A DNA stretch of 64,000 bases from Antedon mediterranea (GCF_964355755.1 NC_092676.1:11268288-11332287); one strand, 5' to 3'. Numbered from the stretch's first letter, positions 10,622 to 22,020 are shown. Made by a program: numbers and translations. Notes: a model not told the origin generated them from the sequence alone.

Positions 10622-11719
10622 GGGTGTCACGAAACCTAAGACCACGAAAGCTAAGACCCCCTAAGACCTAACTAAGATCACGAAAGCTAAGACCCAACAC
10701 TAAGATTACAAATATTTATCTTTCGCACCTGCCTTGTATTTTAACTCCAAACATTTATTCTGAATACCACACCTTAGAATTGGCACTTTCATGAAAAAGA
10801 ATCACATAAAAAGTAACAAATACATTTTTAAATTGATGATTTTACAGATGTTTTTCTCGCACACAAAATGACTAGCCTACAGTACAGGGTGGACCCAGTA
10901 CAGTAGGCCTACCCCATGTTCAATGTTTTTGTATCTATGGAACGTCAAAAGAGCAAACATTATATAGAGGGCTGAAAACTCTGTGGAGTCCATCTACAGT
11001 GTGGATGGAACAATGTAAAATTAAAATTGTAATGATAATAGTATAATCATGCAAGTACGAAGAAATAAATACTGGCAAATAAATTTTAATTTAAAAATCA
11101 TGATAAGTTTTTTTGTTTCGTTTTCTTTCTGTTTTTATACTTGTACTATTATTGTTGCTCTTTTGGCGCTCCATAGAAACAAAAACATTGAGCATGGGGA
11201 GCTCGAGGAGTTACATTGTCATTACAGTATACAAAGAAACACATCTGTAAAATCATCAATTTAAAGGATTTATTTATTTGTTATTATGTGTTTCTCCTTC
11301 TGAAAGTACTTATAAGTCCTAATTTTAAAGTTTGGTGTTCAGGATAAAGTTAGTCAACAAATTTGGAGTCAAAATACAAGAAAGGCAGGTGCGTAAGAAA
11401 AACATCCTCTGAACCAACACAATGGAGTAAATATATACCAACAAACAACCCGTCAAGTTTGTTTGTTGTAAAGAAAAAATATACATTTACTCAACGGGTG
11501 AAAATAATGTGAGTTTATCTATGTTTTGCGGTAGTATTAAATTATATTTATGGTAATAAATTAAACCTACTGTGTTTAAAATTATGTATGGATAAACAAG
11601 TATTGTTTTTAAGCTGTAGTATATCTTAGTATTTGTAATCTTAGGTGTTGGGTCTTAGCTTTCGTGATCTTAGGTCTTAGGGGGTCTTAGCTTTCGTGGT
11701 CTTAGGTTTCGTGACACCC
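10622..11719 (+). mobile_element. 1.1-kb foldback element, copy A (MULE-like MITE)
   Basis: The ends are GGGTGTCACGAAA and TTTCGTGACACCC. Inverted arms of about 90 bp contain CACGAAAGCTAAGACC words, and weaker inverted similarity extends most of the way to the centre. Copies B (41412-42493) and C (51185-52264) have perfect 10-bp duplications. Here only CTAGCT of the flanking 10-mers matches. The 71-residue frame inside is shared by all copies but has no recognisable domain, so it is not called as a gene. Confidence 0.8.
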
Positions 11720-11768
11720 CTAGCTTAATTATTAATTATTGCCAAAAATGAATGACCCACACTCGACT

Positions 11769-11808
11769 CGGGTGTCACGAAAGCTCAGACCACGAAAGCT
11801 CAGACCCC
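11769..11808. repeat. Solo terminus of the 1.1-kb foldback family
   Basis: An isolated GGGTGTCACGAAAGCTCAG end is followed by a second CACGAAAGCTCAGACC unit, with no partner end nearby. Confidence 0.6.
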
Positions 11809-11877
11809 CTAGCCTACCTAGTAGTAGTAGCATTAATATATAGATAGTAGGCCTAATATTATGGGCTAGTATTAGCC

Positions 11878-13915
11878 GGGTAGTAACAAAGTGCGAGGCA
11901 GGGAAGGCATGCGAGGCAAGTCAGAAATTTATGCGAGGCATCGTTTTACCATCATCAAAAAATGCGAGGCATCATTTTATCATTTCTCAAAATTGCAAGG
12001 CAGGAAATCACCGAAATTGAAGTAGCCTAGGCCTAGGCCCGCTAGGCTAGTTTCCTTTTGCACCTGCCTTGTAATTTAACCAAGGCTTTATCCTGAATAC
12101 CACAGCTTAGAATTAGTAGGCCTACTTTAATGAAGAAAAATCACATAAAAGTAACAATAAATCCATTAAATTGGTGATTTTACAGACGTTGTTTTTCTCG
12201 CATTTCGCACACTCAATGTTCAATATTTTGGTTTCTATGGAACGCCAAAAGAGCAAAATTAATTAGAGGGCTAAAAACTCTGTGGAATCCATTTATATTT
12301 AACGCATTATTTGGTGAAAATCAAGTACAATTTCAATAGATTTTGTCACTGTCAGTAAGGAAAAATGTTACTGTTGATAATGTACACGGTTTCGTTAACC
12401 TTTTAAAGAATAAAATAGAAAAATTCATCATAATATCCTTAGTAGGATGTCCTAGGTCTAGACTAGGTAGTGATGTTGATTTAGGATCGATTATTATTCT
12501 TTGAAAACAGAACAGTATCAGCAGTAACATATTACAACATTTTTATTGACAAATTAACAAATATATTGAAATAAAACGTGTTTTTCACCAATAAATGCAT
12601 GAGAAATTGACGCATTCCACTGAGTTTTAGTCCTCTATTATCGTTGCTCTTTTGGCGCTCCATAGAAAAAAATATTGAACATTGAATAAGTGAAATTCGC
12701 GAACAGTGTGCGAGAAACACGCCTGTAAAATCATTAATTTAAGGATTTATTTGTTACTTTTTATGTGATTCTTTCATTAAAGTACTCATGAGGTATACTT
12801 CTAAGGTGTGGTATTCACACGATAAAGTTAGTTATCAAATTTGGAGTAAAAATACAAGCGAAGGAAACTAGCGCCAGGTTTATTAGTACGTACATGGACA
12901 ACAATAAATAAAAATCGTTCGTAATATACCTAGCTTACTAAAACAGGAATAGTGTATCATTATTAAATATTATACCAACTATTATTTTATCAAAATTGAT
13001 TAAATTATTTTCTACATAGGCCTCTTATCTAGGTTAGGGCTAAGCATATTAGCTAAAGTTTAATTTTAGGCCTAGTATTACAATTGTCGGACGCAAGTCT
13101 TTTTTCACACGCGCTCCAGAATTCTGTCGCAATTTTTTTCTTTGCGGCATGTTATTGGATCGGCATATCAGTTACCTTTTATTCACCGCCAGTTATTGAA
13201 CTTGTCCTGGCAATCGCTGTTCACCTTATTTGCGAGAGAGGTACACGTGTTGTTCCTAGAGAATGGAATGTCAAAAATGTCTTTGGCACGCGCCGCTCAG
13301 AGAGAAGTCTGTGCGTTGCTGCTGGAACCACGTGCTATAGGAGGGGAATGCACCACAATCCTCTGAGCTGAGGGCTGAATCATTCCGCTACCTACTAAAT
13401 AGTAAAGAGGGATTTTCCATCTCTCGGGTCTACCGGATCTAGGCGCAGGGGTGTGACAAAATATTATTTTCACTCTGCTATGTTCGAGAGACATGTGAGT
13501 GAACACGCTCGAAATGCCAACAAACATTGCAGTCATTTGATGAGTGTGTCGCTATAACAATTATTGTTTATCGAAAGTTGAAGACTGTCGTTCAGATTTT
13601 TGAACCGTAGTTTGGGCACTTTTGTAAAAGTAAAATTTGACACGATATGACTTGAATGAAAAAACAATCGTTACATAAAAATAAACAACATGATGAGTGT
13701 ATACACGAATCTATTTAGATACGCTTGTATCGATTGATTATTAGGCCTATAATATAGCATTATTAACAGCACGTTAAGATATGCCTCGCACCTTTTTGAA
13801 ATTGTAAACTATATGCCTCGCACTTTTGGAAATGATAAAATGATGCCTCGCACAAATATTTGGCATGCCTCGCTTGCCTCGCGAGCCTCGCTGCCTCGCA
13901 CTTTGTCAACACTCG
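11878..13915 (+). mobile_element. GCGAGGCA-ended element Y, copy 1
   Basis: The ends are GGGTAGTAACAAAGTGCGAGGC and GCCTCGCACTTTGTCAACACTCG, each followed inward by spaced GCGAGGCA units. Eight-base flanks TATTAGCC occur at 11870-11877 and 13916-13923, as a target duplication would. The interior (about 12045-12870) carries a foldback related to the 1.1-kb family. Frames at 12333-12720 and 13084-13536 are mirrored in copy 2 and show no known domain. Confidence 0.7.
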
Positions 13916-13923
13916 TATTAGCC

Positions 13924-16884
13924 TAGAGTGTTGACAAAGTGCGAGGCAGCGAGGCACGCGAGGCATGCCAAATATTTGTGCGAGGCATCATTTTATTATT
14001 TCCAAAAGTGCGAGGCATATAGTTTACAATTTCAAAAAGGTGCGAGGCATAGCTTAACGTGCTATTATGCTATATTATTGGCCTAATAATCAATCGAGGT
14101 GTCACGATAAATATGGTCCGGGGCCAAAATCGGTCCGGCCGGACCAGTTTTGGCTCTAAAATTGTGGCCAAAAGCAGTCCGCCACTGCCAAAATCGGTCC
14201 GGGCTTTTCTTCTGTCGATTTTAATTGAATTACTAGGCCTATGATGCTGTTTTAAATTGTTTATGGCTATAAAAATATCCCATGATATATATTAGTAAGT
14301 TATCTTGTCGGATAAATACTATAAATAAATGTATTTTATCTAAAAACATGACTTAGGTGTTCACTCATATTTCGGCCTGCCACACACTCACATGAACGGG
14401 TATGAGACGCTGATATTGCCAGCTAGATTTGATTTATGATTGAGGTCTTTTTCCTTTTCCTCAGCCTAATCAATATTGGATAATTTTTTTCTAATAATTG
14501 TATTGAATTGATATATTGATTGATTAACCATAAATAATTAATAAATTAAATTGTTTTTAACATCATGGGGAAACGAAGATGTTAAAAAAGAACAAAATGG
14601 ATTAAAAACAGGCAGAGATACATATTGTATACAAAAAGCCTAACAATTAGTACTTATTATTGATGAGTTACTACTAATAATGATAATAAAAAAACAGGCT
14701 TAATTTATAATATTAAAATAACAAATAAAACCCCATAGTTTTCAATATAATGACTAATCATGGCCTTTTTTTTTAATGATATATACATTATGACTCATAT
14801 TGCGCACCATATATTTGTAAGACCGGACCATATTTGGCGGCCAAAAACAGTCCTACTGCCCGGACCAATTTTATCCAGGCCGGACCAGTTTTGGCGGCCA
14901 AAATTGGTCCGGCCGGACAGGTTTTGGCAGCCATAAATGGTCCCCCGGACTGATTTTGGCAGCCAAAACTGGTCCGCCGGACCGATTTTGGCCCGGACTG
15001 ATTTTGGCGTGACAGATACAAGCGTATCTAAATAGATTCGTGTATACACTCATCATGTTGTTTATTTTTATGTAACGATTGTTTTTTCATTCAAGTCATA
15101 TCGTGTCAAATTTTACTTTTACAAAAGTGCCCAAACTACGGTTCAAAAATCTGAACGACAGTCTTCAACTTTGGATAAACAATAATTGTTATAGCGACAC
15201 ACTCATCAAATGACTGCAATGTTTGTTGGTATTTCGAGCGTGTTCACTCACATGTCTCTCGAACATAGCAGAGTGAAAATAATATTTTGTCACACCCCTG
15301 CGCCTAGATCCGGTAGACCCGAGAGATGGAAAATCCCTCTTTACTATTTAGCAGGTAGCGGAATGATTCAGCCCTCAGCTCAGAGGATTGTGGTGCATTC
15401 CCCTCCTATAGCACGTGGTTTCAGCAGCAACGCACAGACTTCTCTCTGAGCGGCGTGCCAAAGACATTTTTGACATTCCATTCTCTAGGAACAACACGTG
15501 TACCTCTCTCGCAAATAAGGTGAACAGCGATTGCCAGGACAAGTTCAATAACTGGCGGTGAATAAAAGGTAACTGATATGCCGATCCAATAACATGCCGC
15601 AAAGAAAAAAAATTGTGACAGAATTCTGGAGCGCGTGTGAAAAAAGACTTACGTCCGACAATTGTAATACTAGGCCTAAAATTAAACTTTAGCTAATACG
15701 CTTAGCCCTAACCTAGATAAGAGGCCTATGTAGAAAATAATTTAATCAATTTTGATATAATAATAATTGGTGTAATATTTAATAATGATACACTATTCCT
15801 GTTTTAGTAAGCTAGGTATATTACGAACGATTTTTATTTATTGTTGTCCATGTACGTACTAATAAACCTGGCGCAAGTTTCCTTCGCTTGTATTTTTACT
15901 CCAAATTTGATAACTAACTTTATCGTGTGAATACCACACCTTAGAAGTATACCTCATGAGTACTTTAATGAAAGAATCACATAAAAAGTAACAAATAAAT
16001 CCTTAAATTAATGATTTTACAGGCGTGTTTCTCGCACACTGTTCGCGAATTTCACTTATTCAATGTTCAATATTTTTGTTTCTATGGAGCGCCAAAAGAG
16101 CAACGATAATAGAGGACTAAAACTCAGTGGAATGCGTCAATTTCTCATGCATTTATTGGTGAAAAACACGTTTCATTTCAATATATTTGTTAATTTGTCA
16201 ATAAAAATGTTGTAATATGTTACTGCTGATACTGTTCTGTTTTCAAAGAATAATAATCGATCCTAAATCAACATCACTACCTAGTCTAGACCTAGGACAT
16301 CCTACTAAGGATATTATGATGAATTTTTCTATTTTATTCTTTAAAAGGTTAACGAAACCATGTACATTATCAACAGTAACATTTTTCCTTACTGACAGTG
16401 ACAAAATCTATTGAAATTGTACTTGATTTTCACCAAATAATGCGTTAAATATAAATGGATTCCACAGAGTTTTTAGCCCTCTAATTAATTTTGCTCTTTT
16501 GGCGTTCCATAGAAACCAAAATATTGAACATTGAGTGTGCGAAATGGGAGAAAAACAACGTCTGTAAAATCACCAATTTAATGGATTTATTGTTACTTTT
16601 ATGTGATTTTTCTTCATTAAAGTAGGCCTACTAATTCTAAGCTGTGGTATTCAGGATAAAGTTGGTTAAAATACAAGGCAGGTGCAAAGGGAAACTAGCC
16701 TAGCGGGCCTAGGCCTAGGCTACTTCAATTTCGGTGATTTCCTGCCTTGCAATTTTGAGAAATGATAAAATGATGCCTCGCATTTTTTGATGATGGTAAA
16801 ACGATGCCTCGCATAAATTTCTGACTTGCCTCGCATGCCTTCCCTGCCTCGCGTGCCTCGCTGCCTCGCAGTTTGTTACTACCC
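13924..16884 (-). mobile_element. Element Y, copy 2, inverted, split by another element
   Basis: This is the reverse complement of 11878-13915, interrupted by a 0.9-kb insertion at about 14098-15014. It is flanked by the TATTAGCC word at its left and ATTAGCC (16885-16891) at its right. With copy 1 it forms a palindrome of about 2 kb per arm with only ~11 bp between arms (centre about 13920). Confidence 0.7.
14098..15014. mobile_element. GGTCCGG-repeat element inside Y copy 2
   Basis: The ends are TGTCACG and CGTGACA, followed inward by several units of the type TTTTGGC..CCAAAA..GGTCCGGCCGGACC, in opposite order at the two ends. The junction was located by comparison with Y copy 1, where AATCAATCGATACAAG is uninterrupted. 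The target duplication is at most 2 bp (GA). Confidence 0.65.
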
Positions 16885-16891
16885 ATTAGCC

Positions 16892-17430
16892 TAGGCCTAG
16901 TTAGTAGGCCCTAAAAGTTCCACAAATAAACTACAGTAGTCTCTACTACTTTGTCTTTACTTACTAGTTCTAGCCTAGAGAGAGGCGCCTAGGCATATTA
17001 TAAATTATCAGCAACATTCACATGAATTCATTCACTTTCATTGGCAAGAAAAATAAATAAGCAAAACTGCGCCTATTATTATATGCCCTATATAGGTAAT
17101 TTAATTATTAATATTTATTATTTGTATCAATATCATATAATCATATACACAGTATATATTCCAAGTAAATTTAAACATTAAATAAACAGTAAAATATGAT
17201 ATAATTTTATTATTAATAATTGTATTTATATTATATACACAGTATACATTCCAAGTAAAGGTAAAATAAATTGTATAAAATATAATGTAATTTAATTATT
17301 AATATTTGTATCAATATCATATATCATATACACAGTATATATTCCAAGTAAATGTAAAATAAATGGTAAAAATGGATTGTGATTATATAGATTATTAATA
17401 TATTATGATTTAATTATATATATATATTTG
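16892..17430. repeat. AT-rich intron end with a ~110-bp repeat
   Basis: TACACAGTATA(T/C)ATTCCAAGTAAA recurs near 17150, 17235 and 17330 in an AT-rich setting. Nothing coding is seen before the exon-2 acceptor. Confidence 0.55.
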
Positions 17431-17441
17431 TATTTTAATAG

Positions 17442-17617
17442 ACATTGAGATCAAAAAACATATAAATTCCCTGAGGACACAATTTATGCGTTACAGAAAG
17501 AGCCTGCCTAGTGGGAGTGCTGCCAGGAAAAGAACAGCTAGGCAGCAATGGGTGCTGGAGCGATGTGACTGGCTTACTCCATACATTAAGCAGAGGGCGT
17601 CTCAGTCCACATTAGAT
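17442..17617 (+). CDS. Harbinger Myb/MADF-like protein, exon 2
   Basis: The acceptor is TTTTAATAG at 17441 and the donor is GAT|GTAAGT at 17618. The phase-1 join to exon 1 makes an Asp codon. The exon reads IKKHINSLRTQFMRYRKS, then RQQWVLERCDWLTPYI. This is the second half of a MADF domain, with the usual linker and the W...L.(F/Y) end. The intron before it (10358-17441) is 7.1 kb and filled with nested elements. Agreement of frame and domain across that distance is strong evidence for the join. Confidence 0.78.
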
Positions 17618-17751
17618 GTAAGTAATACTATAGCCTAAAGATGGTTGTATAAAGTAGAGTCCTCAATGAGAATACTGTAAAACAAATTGTGAAAATAAAA
17701 GGAAGCATAATAGTTGGAATTTATGTAGCACGTATACAGTATACTGTGTAT

Positions 17752-18552
17752 CTAAATCATTTGGTCTTGCCATTCAATGGATCCTTCTTTTGATGAAAAG
17801 TATGTGGTTAATATTTCTCTCTGTTGCTTGGCAGCAGATGTAAAATTGTTGTGCCTATCAAGTTGAAGAGGCACCATGGATGGTTGCTGTCGCCACTGTC
17901 CTTCAACAACATTGTGCGCCCCATTTTCCAGGTCAACAAAACCTGGTGGATTGTAGGCACTATTGCTTCTTAGCATGTTGTGCAAAGCAGCACATGCCAA
18001 CACTAACGGTTGAAGGTGTTCCGGCAGTATTTTGATCGTCGTCAAGAATACACCAAATCTATTTGCAAAGATCCCAAAAGCATTCTCAGAAACCCTCCTA
18101 GCTCTTGACAGACGATAATTGAATACTCTTTGTTGTTTCGTTAAATGCCTTAGAGGATGTGGCTTCATAATGTCCTCCCGCAATGGGAATGCATCGTCTG
18201 CTACTATCATATATGGAACTGTCGTATTTGTTCCAGGCAATGGACTCGGGGTTGGTACTCCAATTGCTTTGTTCTTAAGGCCCTTATCCAACGAGCATTT
18301 TGAGAACACCCCACCGTCGGATACACGTCCATTCGTACCGAAGTCGACATATAAAAATTTATATGATGAATCTACAAGGGCCATCAGTACCAGGCTGAAT
18401 GAATTTTTGTAATTAAAATATTCCGAGCCTGAATTGGGTGGTGGCCGAATACTGACATGTTTTCCATCTAGTGCACCCAAACAATTGGGGAAATTCCATT
18501 TCATTTGGAACTCTTTTGCTATTCCCATCCATTCTTCAGATGTTGATGGCGT
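17752..18552 (-). CDS. Harbinger DDE transposase, exon 3 (catalytic core)
   Basis: The gene runs on the minus strand from 19672-19354, 19212-19097 and 18552-17752, giving 411 residues, the usual length for the family (HARBI1-like, DDE_Tnp_4). This exon carries LGALDGKHVSI (Asp ~174), NGRVSDGGVF (Asp ~224), VADDAFPL (~264) and RARRVSENAFGIFANRF (Glu ~301). The core ends with LACAALHNML, the typical C-terminal block. The catalytic residues appear present and the frame is open throughout. It cuts and rejoins the element ends at TTA/TAA-type targets, with the MADF-like partner. The acceptor is TTTACAG at 18553. The exon sits inside intron 2 of the Myb-like gene. Confidence 0.9.
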   Translation of the reverse strand, partial: TPSTSEEWMGIAKEFQMKWNFPNCLGALDGKHVSIRPPPNSGSEYFNYKNSFSLVLMALVDSSYKFLYVDFGTNGRVSDGGVFSKCSLDKGLKNKAIGVPTPSPLPGTNTTVPYMIVADDAFPLREDIMKPHPLRHLTKQQRVFNYRLSRARRVSENAFGIFANRFGVFLTTIKILPEHLQPLVLACAALHNMLRSNSAYNPPGFVDLENGAHNVVEGQWRQQPSMVPLQLDRHNNFTSAAKQQREILTTYFSSKEGSIEWQDQMI

Positions 18553-18647
18553 CTGTAAATATGAATATAAAAATATGATAAACTTTCTAATAAAAAATAA
18601 TAATAATACATTATAACTGACTGATCATTGCTTTTTTTTTTTTACAG

Positions 18648-18965
18648 TTGTCAGATTTAGGATTAGAGGCAGATCACGATGATGATGTATCCAACATGAG
18701 CGAAGAAAATAATGTTAAGACAAAAAAAAGTTCAACAAAACCAACAAAAAGAGAGAGAGACAATGAAGAATTGAATTTGATTCGTAATCTTACAACAATA
18801 TTAGAATCTCCTTCAAACGTAAGCGAAGAAACAGATGCCGATTTACTTTTTGGTCAGTATGTTACATTAGAACTTAAACAAATACAAAATAAAAAAACCA
18901 AAGCAGTTCTGATGAACAAAATCCAAAATGATATTTTTGAAGTAAAGATAAAAGATCTAGATTAG
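18648..18965 (+). CDS. Harbinger Myb/MADF-like protein, exon 3
   Basis: The acceptor is TTTTTTTACAG at 18647, in phase 0. The exon encodes an acidic and then Lys-rich linker. It ends with a BESS-like segment (residues ~182-220: DADLLFGQYVTLELKQI, then KIQNDIFEVK). BESS motifs commonly follow MADF domains and mediate protein contacts. The exon lies wholly within intron 2 of the transposase gene on the opposite strand. Confidence 0.75.
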   Translation: MSDLGLEADHDDDVSNMSEENNVKTKKSSTKPTKRERDNEELNLIRNLTTILESPSNVSEETDADLLFGQYVTLELKQIQNKKTKAVLMNKIQNDIFEVKIKDLD

Positions 18966-19096
18966 TTTCAAATAATATATATAATATCAAAATGTACTGT
19001 CTAGCCAGTCAAATCCTCACTCATTTTTCCATTTACACTACAGTTTCCTAGTGGATAACAAATTAAATTTATAGCCTAGAGTACACAGTAATTTAC

Positions 19097-19212
19097 CTTC
19101 ATGTATTGTTCTTTCAAAACAGAGTATATTGCATTACATGTGTCTGGTACAATTTCACCAATTGTTGTGGCCCCAACTCTGTATTGAAATGACAGACTTT
19201 TGTATGTTTCAC
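19097..19212 (-). CDS. Harbinger transposase, exon 2
   Basis: The acceptor is AATTTCAG (19213-19220) and the donor AAG|GTAAAT (19096). The exon encodes YKSLSFQYRVGATTIGEIV, the helix-turn-helix-like segment that normally precedes the Harbinger catalytic core. Frame and phase fit both neighbours exactly. Confidence 0.85.
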
Positions 19213-19353
19213 CTGAAATTAACAATTTGTTTGACAAATGAATGGTTATTTGCAACTACAGGTGATCAGATTGTTAGTATACTTGAAAAACCTGAGAAAG
19301 GATAAGGGATAGAATAAATTTGGGTTTTTGATGATTTGAACATGTTTACTCAC

Positions 19354-19672
19354 CAGTTGCAATAAAACGAAGCGTAATCGCTAATCTATCTCCTGGAGAA
19401 ATACTCTGGCGCCAGTTGGTGTTTTGCTTCTTTATAATGGGCTTGACCAAACTCAGGAGGTTGTCGAATGTGCCAGTATCCATCCTTAAAAAATTTCTGT
19501 AGGATTCCTGGTCCTGGAGCCGCAGTTCTTGAATCAAATTTCCATATGCTCCTTGTTGCTGTCTTTTGAGGATCCAGGGCTTACACCATATTCTGCTGCT
19601 TCGTCTTCGCCGCCTTCTTTTTAAAAGCAACAGCAGTAAAGCAGCACATGATTTGCGTTTAATTGACACCAT
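19354..19672 (-). CDS. Harbinger transposase, exon 1
   Basis: The exon starts with MVSIKRKSCAALLLL and a basic run (RRRRRR, a possible nuclear localisation signal). It contains YGNLIQELRLQDQESYRNFL and DRLAITLRFIATG, typical of the N-terminal part of HARBI1-like transposases. It ends at CTG|GTGAGT in phase 1. The first ATG of the open frame is used, and no earlier in-frame ATG is evident. Confidence 0.85.
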
Positions 19673-19847
19673 GATGTAAATACTGTATATTTAAAACAAC
19701 ATTTTTAAGAAATTTCATTATTCAGTAAATCTAGGAATTCAGAAAACATATCTCAGTAATTCAATAATTGTTGCTGCCATCAATTTATATTATTTAAAGA
19801 TATGTATTGATTTTGTCTCATAAAAACATTATATAACATTAAGTTAA

Positions 19848-20401
19848 AGATGTATTGTCCCTTGAAACACAAAAAATGAAGGTCAAAATATACCGTAAAT
19901 TTTAATTGGCCATATCAAAGTAATATTGAAGTTATTCACTTCAAGTCAAAAATTCAAGCCAAAAACAACAATTTTACGTAATTAACAGCTAAATTAATTT
20001 TATTACATTTCGTCTGGAAAATAGTCGTGAGCGAAAGTAAACAAAGATTTCAAACCATGAGTATGCATTATGCATGATGCTAATCAGGATTGTTTACAAC
20101 TTGTCACGGTTGAGAAGGTGTTTTCACACAGATCGCGAGGAAGTTTTATGATTACGGCATATATACAGAGTAGCCAAACAAGCGCATTGCATTATAAGAT
20201 ATGTTTTGATCGAAAACTTTGACTGGAAGTCAAAGTTATTTTTTTAACCAAAAAACGTCTGTATTTCAGTTAAATGATTTTTTTTTCGACTAATTTTTGG
20301 TGAAAGTTAATAACTATTATGATAGTTCAAAATTACCCACTTTTTTTTCGAAATCTTTTAATTTTTATTTTTTTGGAATTTGACAAAGGGGCAATACATC
20401 T
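19848..20401. mobile_element. TTAA-flanked MITE, 554 bp
   Basis: The inverted ends AGATGTATTGTCCCTTG and CAAGGGGCAATACATCT are flanked by TTAA at 19844-19847 and 20402-20405. This is a non-autonomous element of a TTAA-targeting superfamily (piggyBac or Kolobok type), and no frame is present. It lies inside the Harbinger element, upstream of its transposase gene. Confidence 0.7.
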
Positions 20402-20405
20402 TTAA

Positions 20406-21475
20406 TTAAATGGTTACATTTTGTTTCATCAATATAATATGTTGTGATTTAATATGTAATAACAAATACATGTAGTAAATAAATAAAAGTGTAATATAAT
20501 TATGTTTAATTTAAATAATTTAGTTATTTGTTTGTTATTTGTATCACTAGTTAATGAGTTGAGTTTTAGGCTAACATGTCCAAAAAGTTGGTATGGCGCA
20601 TTGCCACAGTGTGTTAATTTAATGTAAGGTATGGAGACGAAATGGAACCACTTACTTTTTGTACATAATTTGTTAATATTAATAATAAAAAAAACAATTT
20701 AAAAAAAGTTATATCTATCTGGTCATTACCTCTCAACAATGCTTATCAATCGGACATTTTAAATGATATATATGAACACAATTTTGTATTGAATTGTGTT
20801 CAATATTATAAATTTAACTTGAATTGTATAGGTACTCTAAATAAATAAATGCCTAATTTAGGCCTACATAAAAATTCCAAGGTTATGTATTGGCCTAGTA
20901 ATTAAAAATGAAATCAATTGAACCGATCGACATGTGACTCTACCCTGTATCATATTAGACTTCCTATTCTGTATGTACTACTATGCCTAGATAAAGTATT
21001 TGGGTCTAGCCTAAGTTTCTACTAACTACCTAACCTAGGCCTTGGGCCCTAGCCTAAGTGACCACATATTTAGATACTAGGCCTAGGCTAGGCCTAAACT
21101 AATATGCCTACTAAAAGGCCTGGCTAGGGGCATACATGGGCCTACCAACTCTGTACTGACATGGATCCCATATGCCTAGTCTCAATCATTCAACAAAATA
21201 TAAGCTTAAATTTTGTTGTTATTTTTATTAGGTAAAACAAACGGATTTATCGGTTTATTAATTATCAATTAAACTTACTATTACTTCCGTGTTTACAAAT
21301 CATACGAACGTACGTACGTAGTGCGTACGCGTTGCATGGTTTGTTGCGTCATCTTGAATTCAACCAATCAGAAGCGCAGGCAATATAGTCGCGTCGGGGT
21401 TGTCGGGCTGTCTGAGTTGAGCCGTCGCGGAGCGTCGTGGCACGATTATCTGTCGGTAGGACTTTGGAAAGACGG
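20406..21475. other. Harbinger 3' non-coding region
   Basis: This is AT-rich with an AGGCCTAG cluster near 21000-21120. A CCAATCAG box at about 21364 and a GTACGTACG-rich stretch (21305-21325) lie close to the right TIR. No gene is evident. Confidence 0.45.
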
Positions 21476-21530
21476 GTCCAGACAAGACGTCTCGTCGGGC
21501 CTCGTCGTACGACGCTGTCTGAGTTGGCCT
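21476..21530 (-). repeat. Harbinger right TIR
   Basis: This is the inverse of 9877-9931, ending GTCTGAGTTGGCCT and followed by the target duplication TTA (21531-21533). Confidence 0.93.
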
Positions 21531-22020
21531 TTATTCGCATTATGTATGCAAACATTGATAAATGGGGTCGAAGGTCAATTGTTGTATTTCCGTAAAATGT
21601 TTTCGTAAAATGTTTCATTAGAGCAAATATAAGTATGTACATTCTGAACAACTTTTTGAAAAAATCAATTCTCTAGCCTTAGCAGTTTTCGATATATATG
21701 AACCTGTAATTTCACCCCCTAATTTGCATATTTCATGTAACTTGTACTAATAATTTAAATACTTTGAGGGTAAATCAAAGTCTCTACAGACATTTTAGTT
21801 TCATTATATATGAAATATTGAGAAATTGGATCGAGGGTCAAATGTCATACTTCCGGTAAATTTTTTGTAAAATGTTTCATTGGAGCAAATAGAAATATGT
21901 ACATTTCTGAATCAACTCTCTAGCATTAGTGTTTTTCGATATAGGACAACTGTAATTTTTCCCCCTTATTTGCATATTTTATTTAAATTGTACTACTAAT
22001 TTGCATACTTTCGAGATGTG
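21531..22020. repeat. ~335-bp repeat, right arm (remainder, inverted)
   Basis: This continues the unit broken at 9876. CTAATTTGCATATTTCATG recurs near 21720, and a related word near 21960. The orientation is inverse to 7540-8661. Confidence 0.72.

Larger units (their letters stand above)
9877..21530. mobile_element. PIF/Harbinger DNA transposon, complete, 11,654 bp
   Basis: The terminal inverted repeats are 9877-9931 and 21476-21530, 55 bp with one mismatch seen. They begin AGGCCAACTCAGACAGCG. TTA flanks both ends (9874-9876 and 21531-21533), the 3-bp TTA/TAA-type duplication typical of PIF/Harbinger. The flanking ~335-bp repeat reads continuously if the element is removed. It encodes the two expected proteins, a MADF/Myb-like protein (+) and a DDE transposase (-). 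Most of its unusual length is nested insertions in the first Myb-like intron. Subterminal copies of GCTGTCTGAGTTGA occur inside both ends (about 9946 and 21410). Confidence 0.93.

Noticed and set aside
11049-11264. 71-residue frame repeated at 11049, 41867 and 51600 as a conserved protein
   Set aside because: It is conserved only because it lies in three copies of one foldback element. Small indels change it (69 residues in copy C), and it overlaps imperfectly palindromic DNA.
13297-13536. 79-residue frame, mirrored at 15210-15449, as a gene
   Set aside because: Both lie in the inverted arms of the Y elements. There is no recognisable motif, and overlapping frames are equally long.
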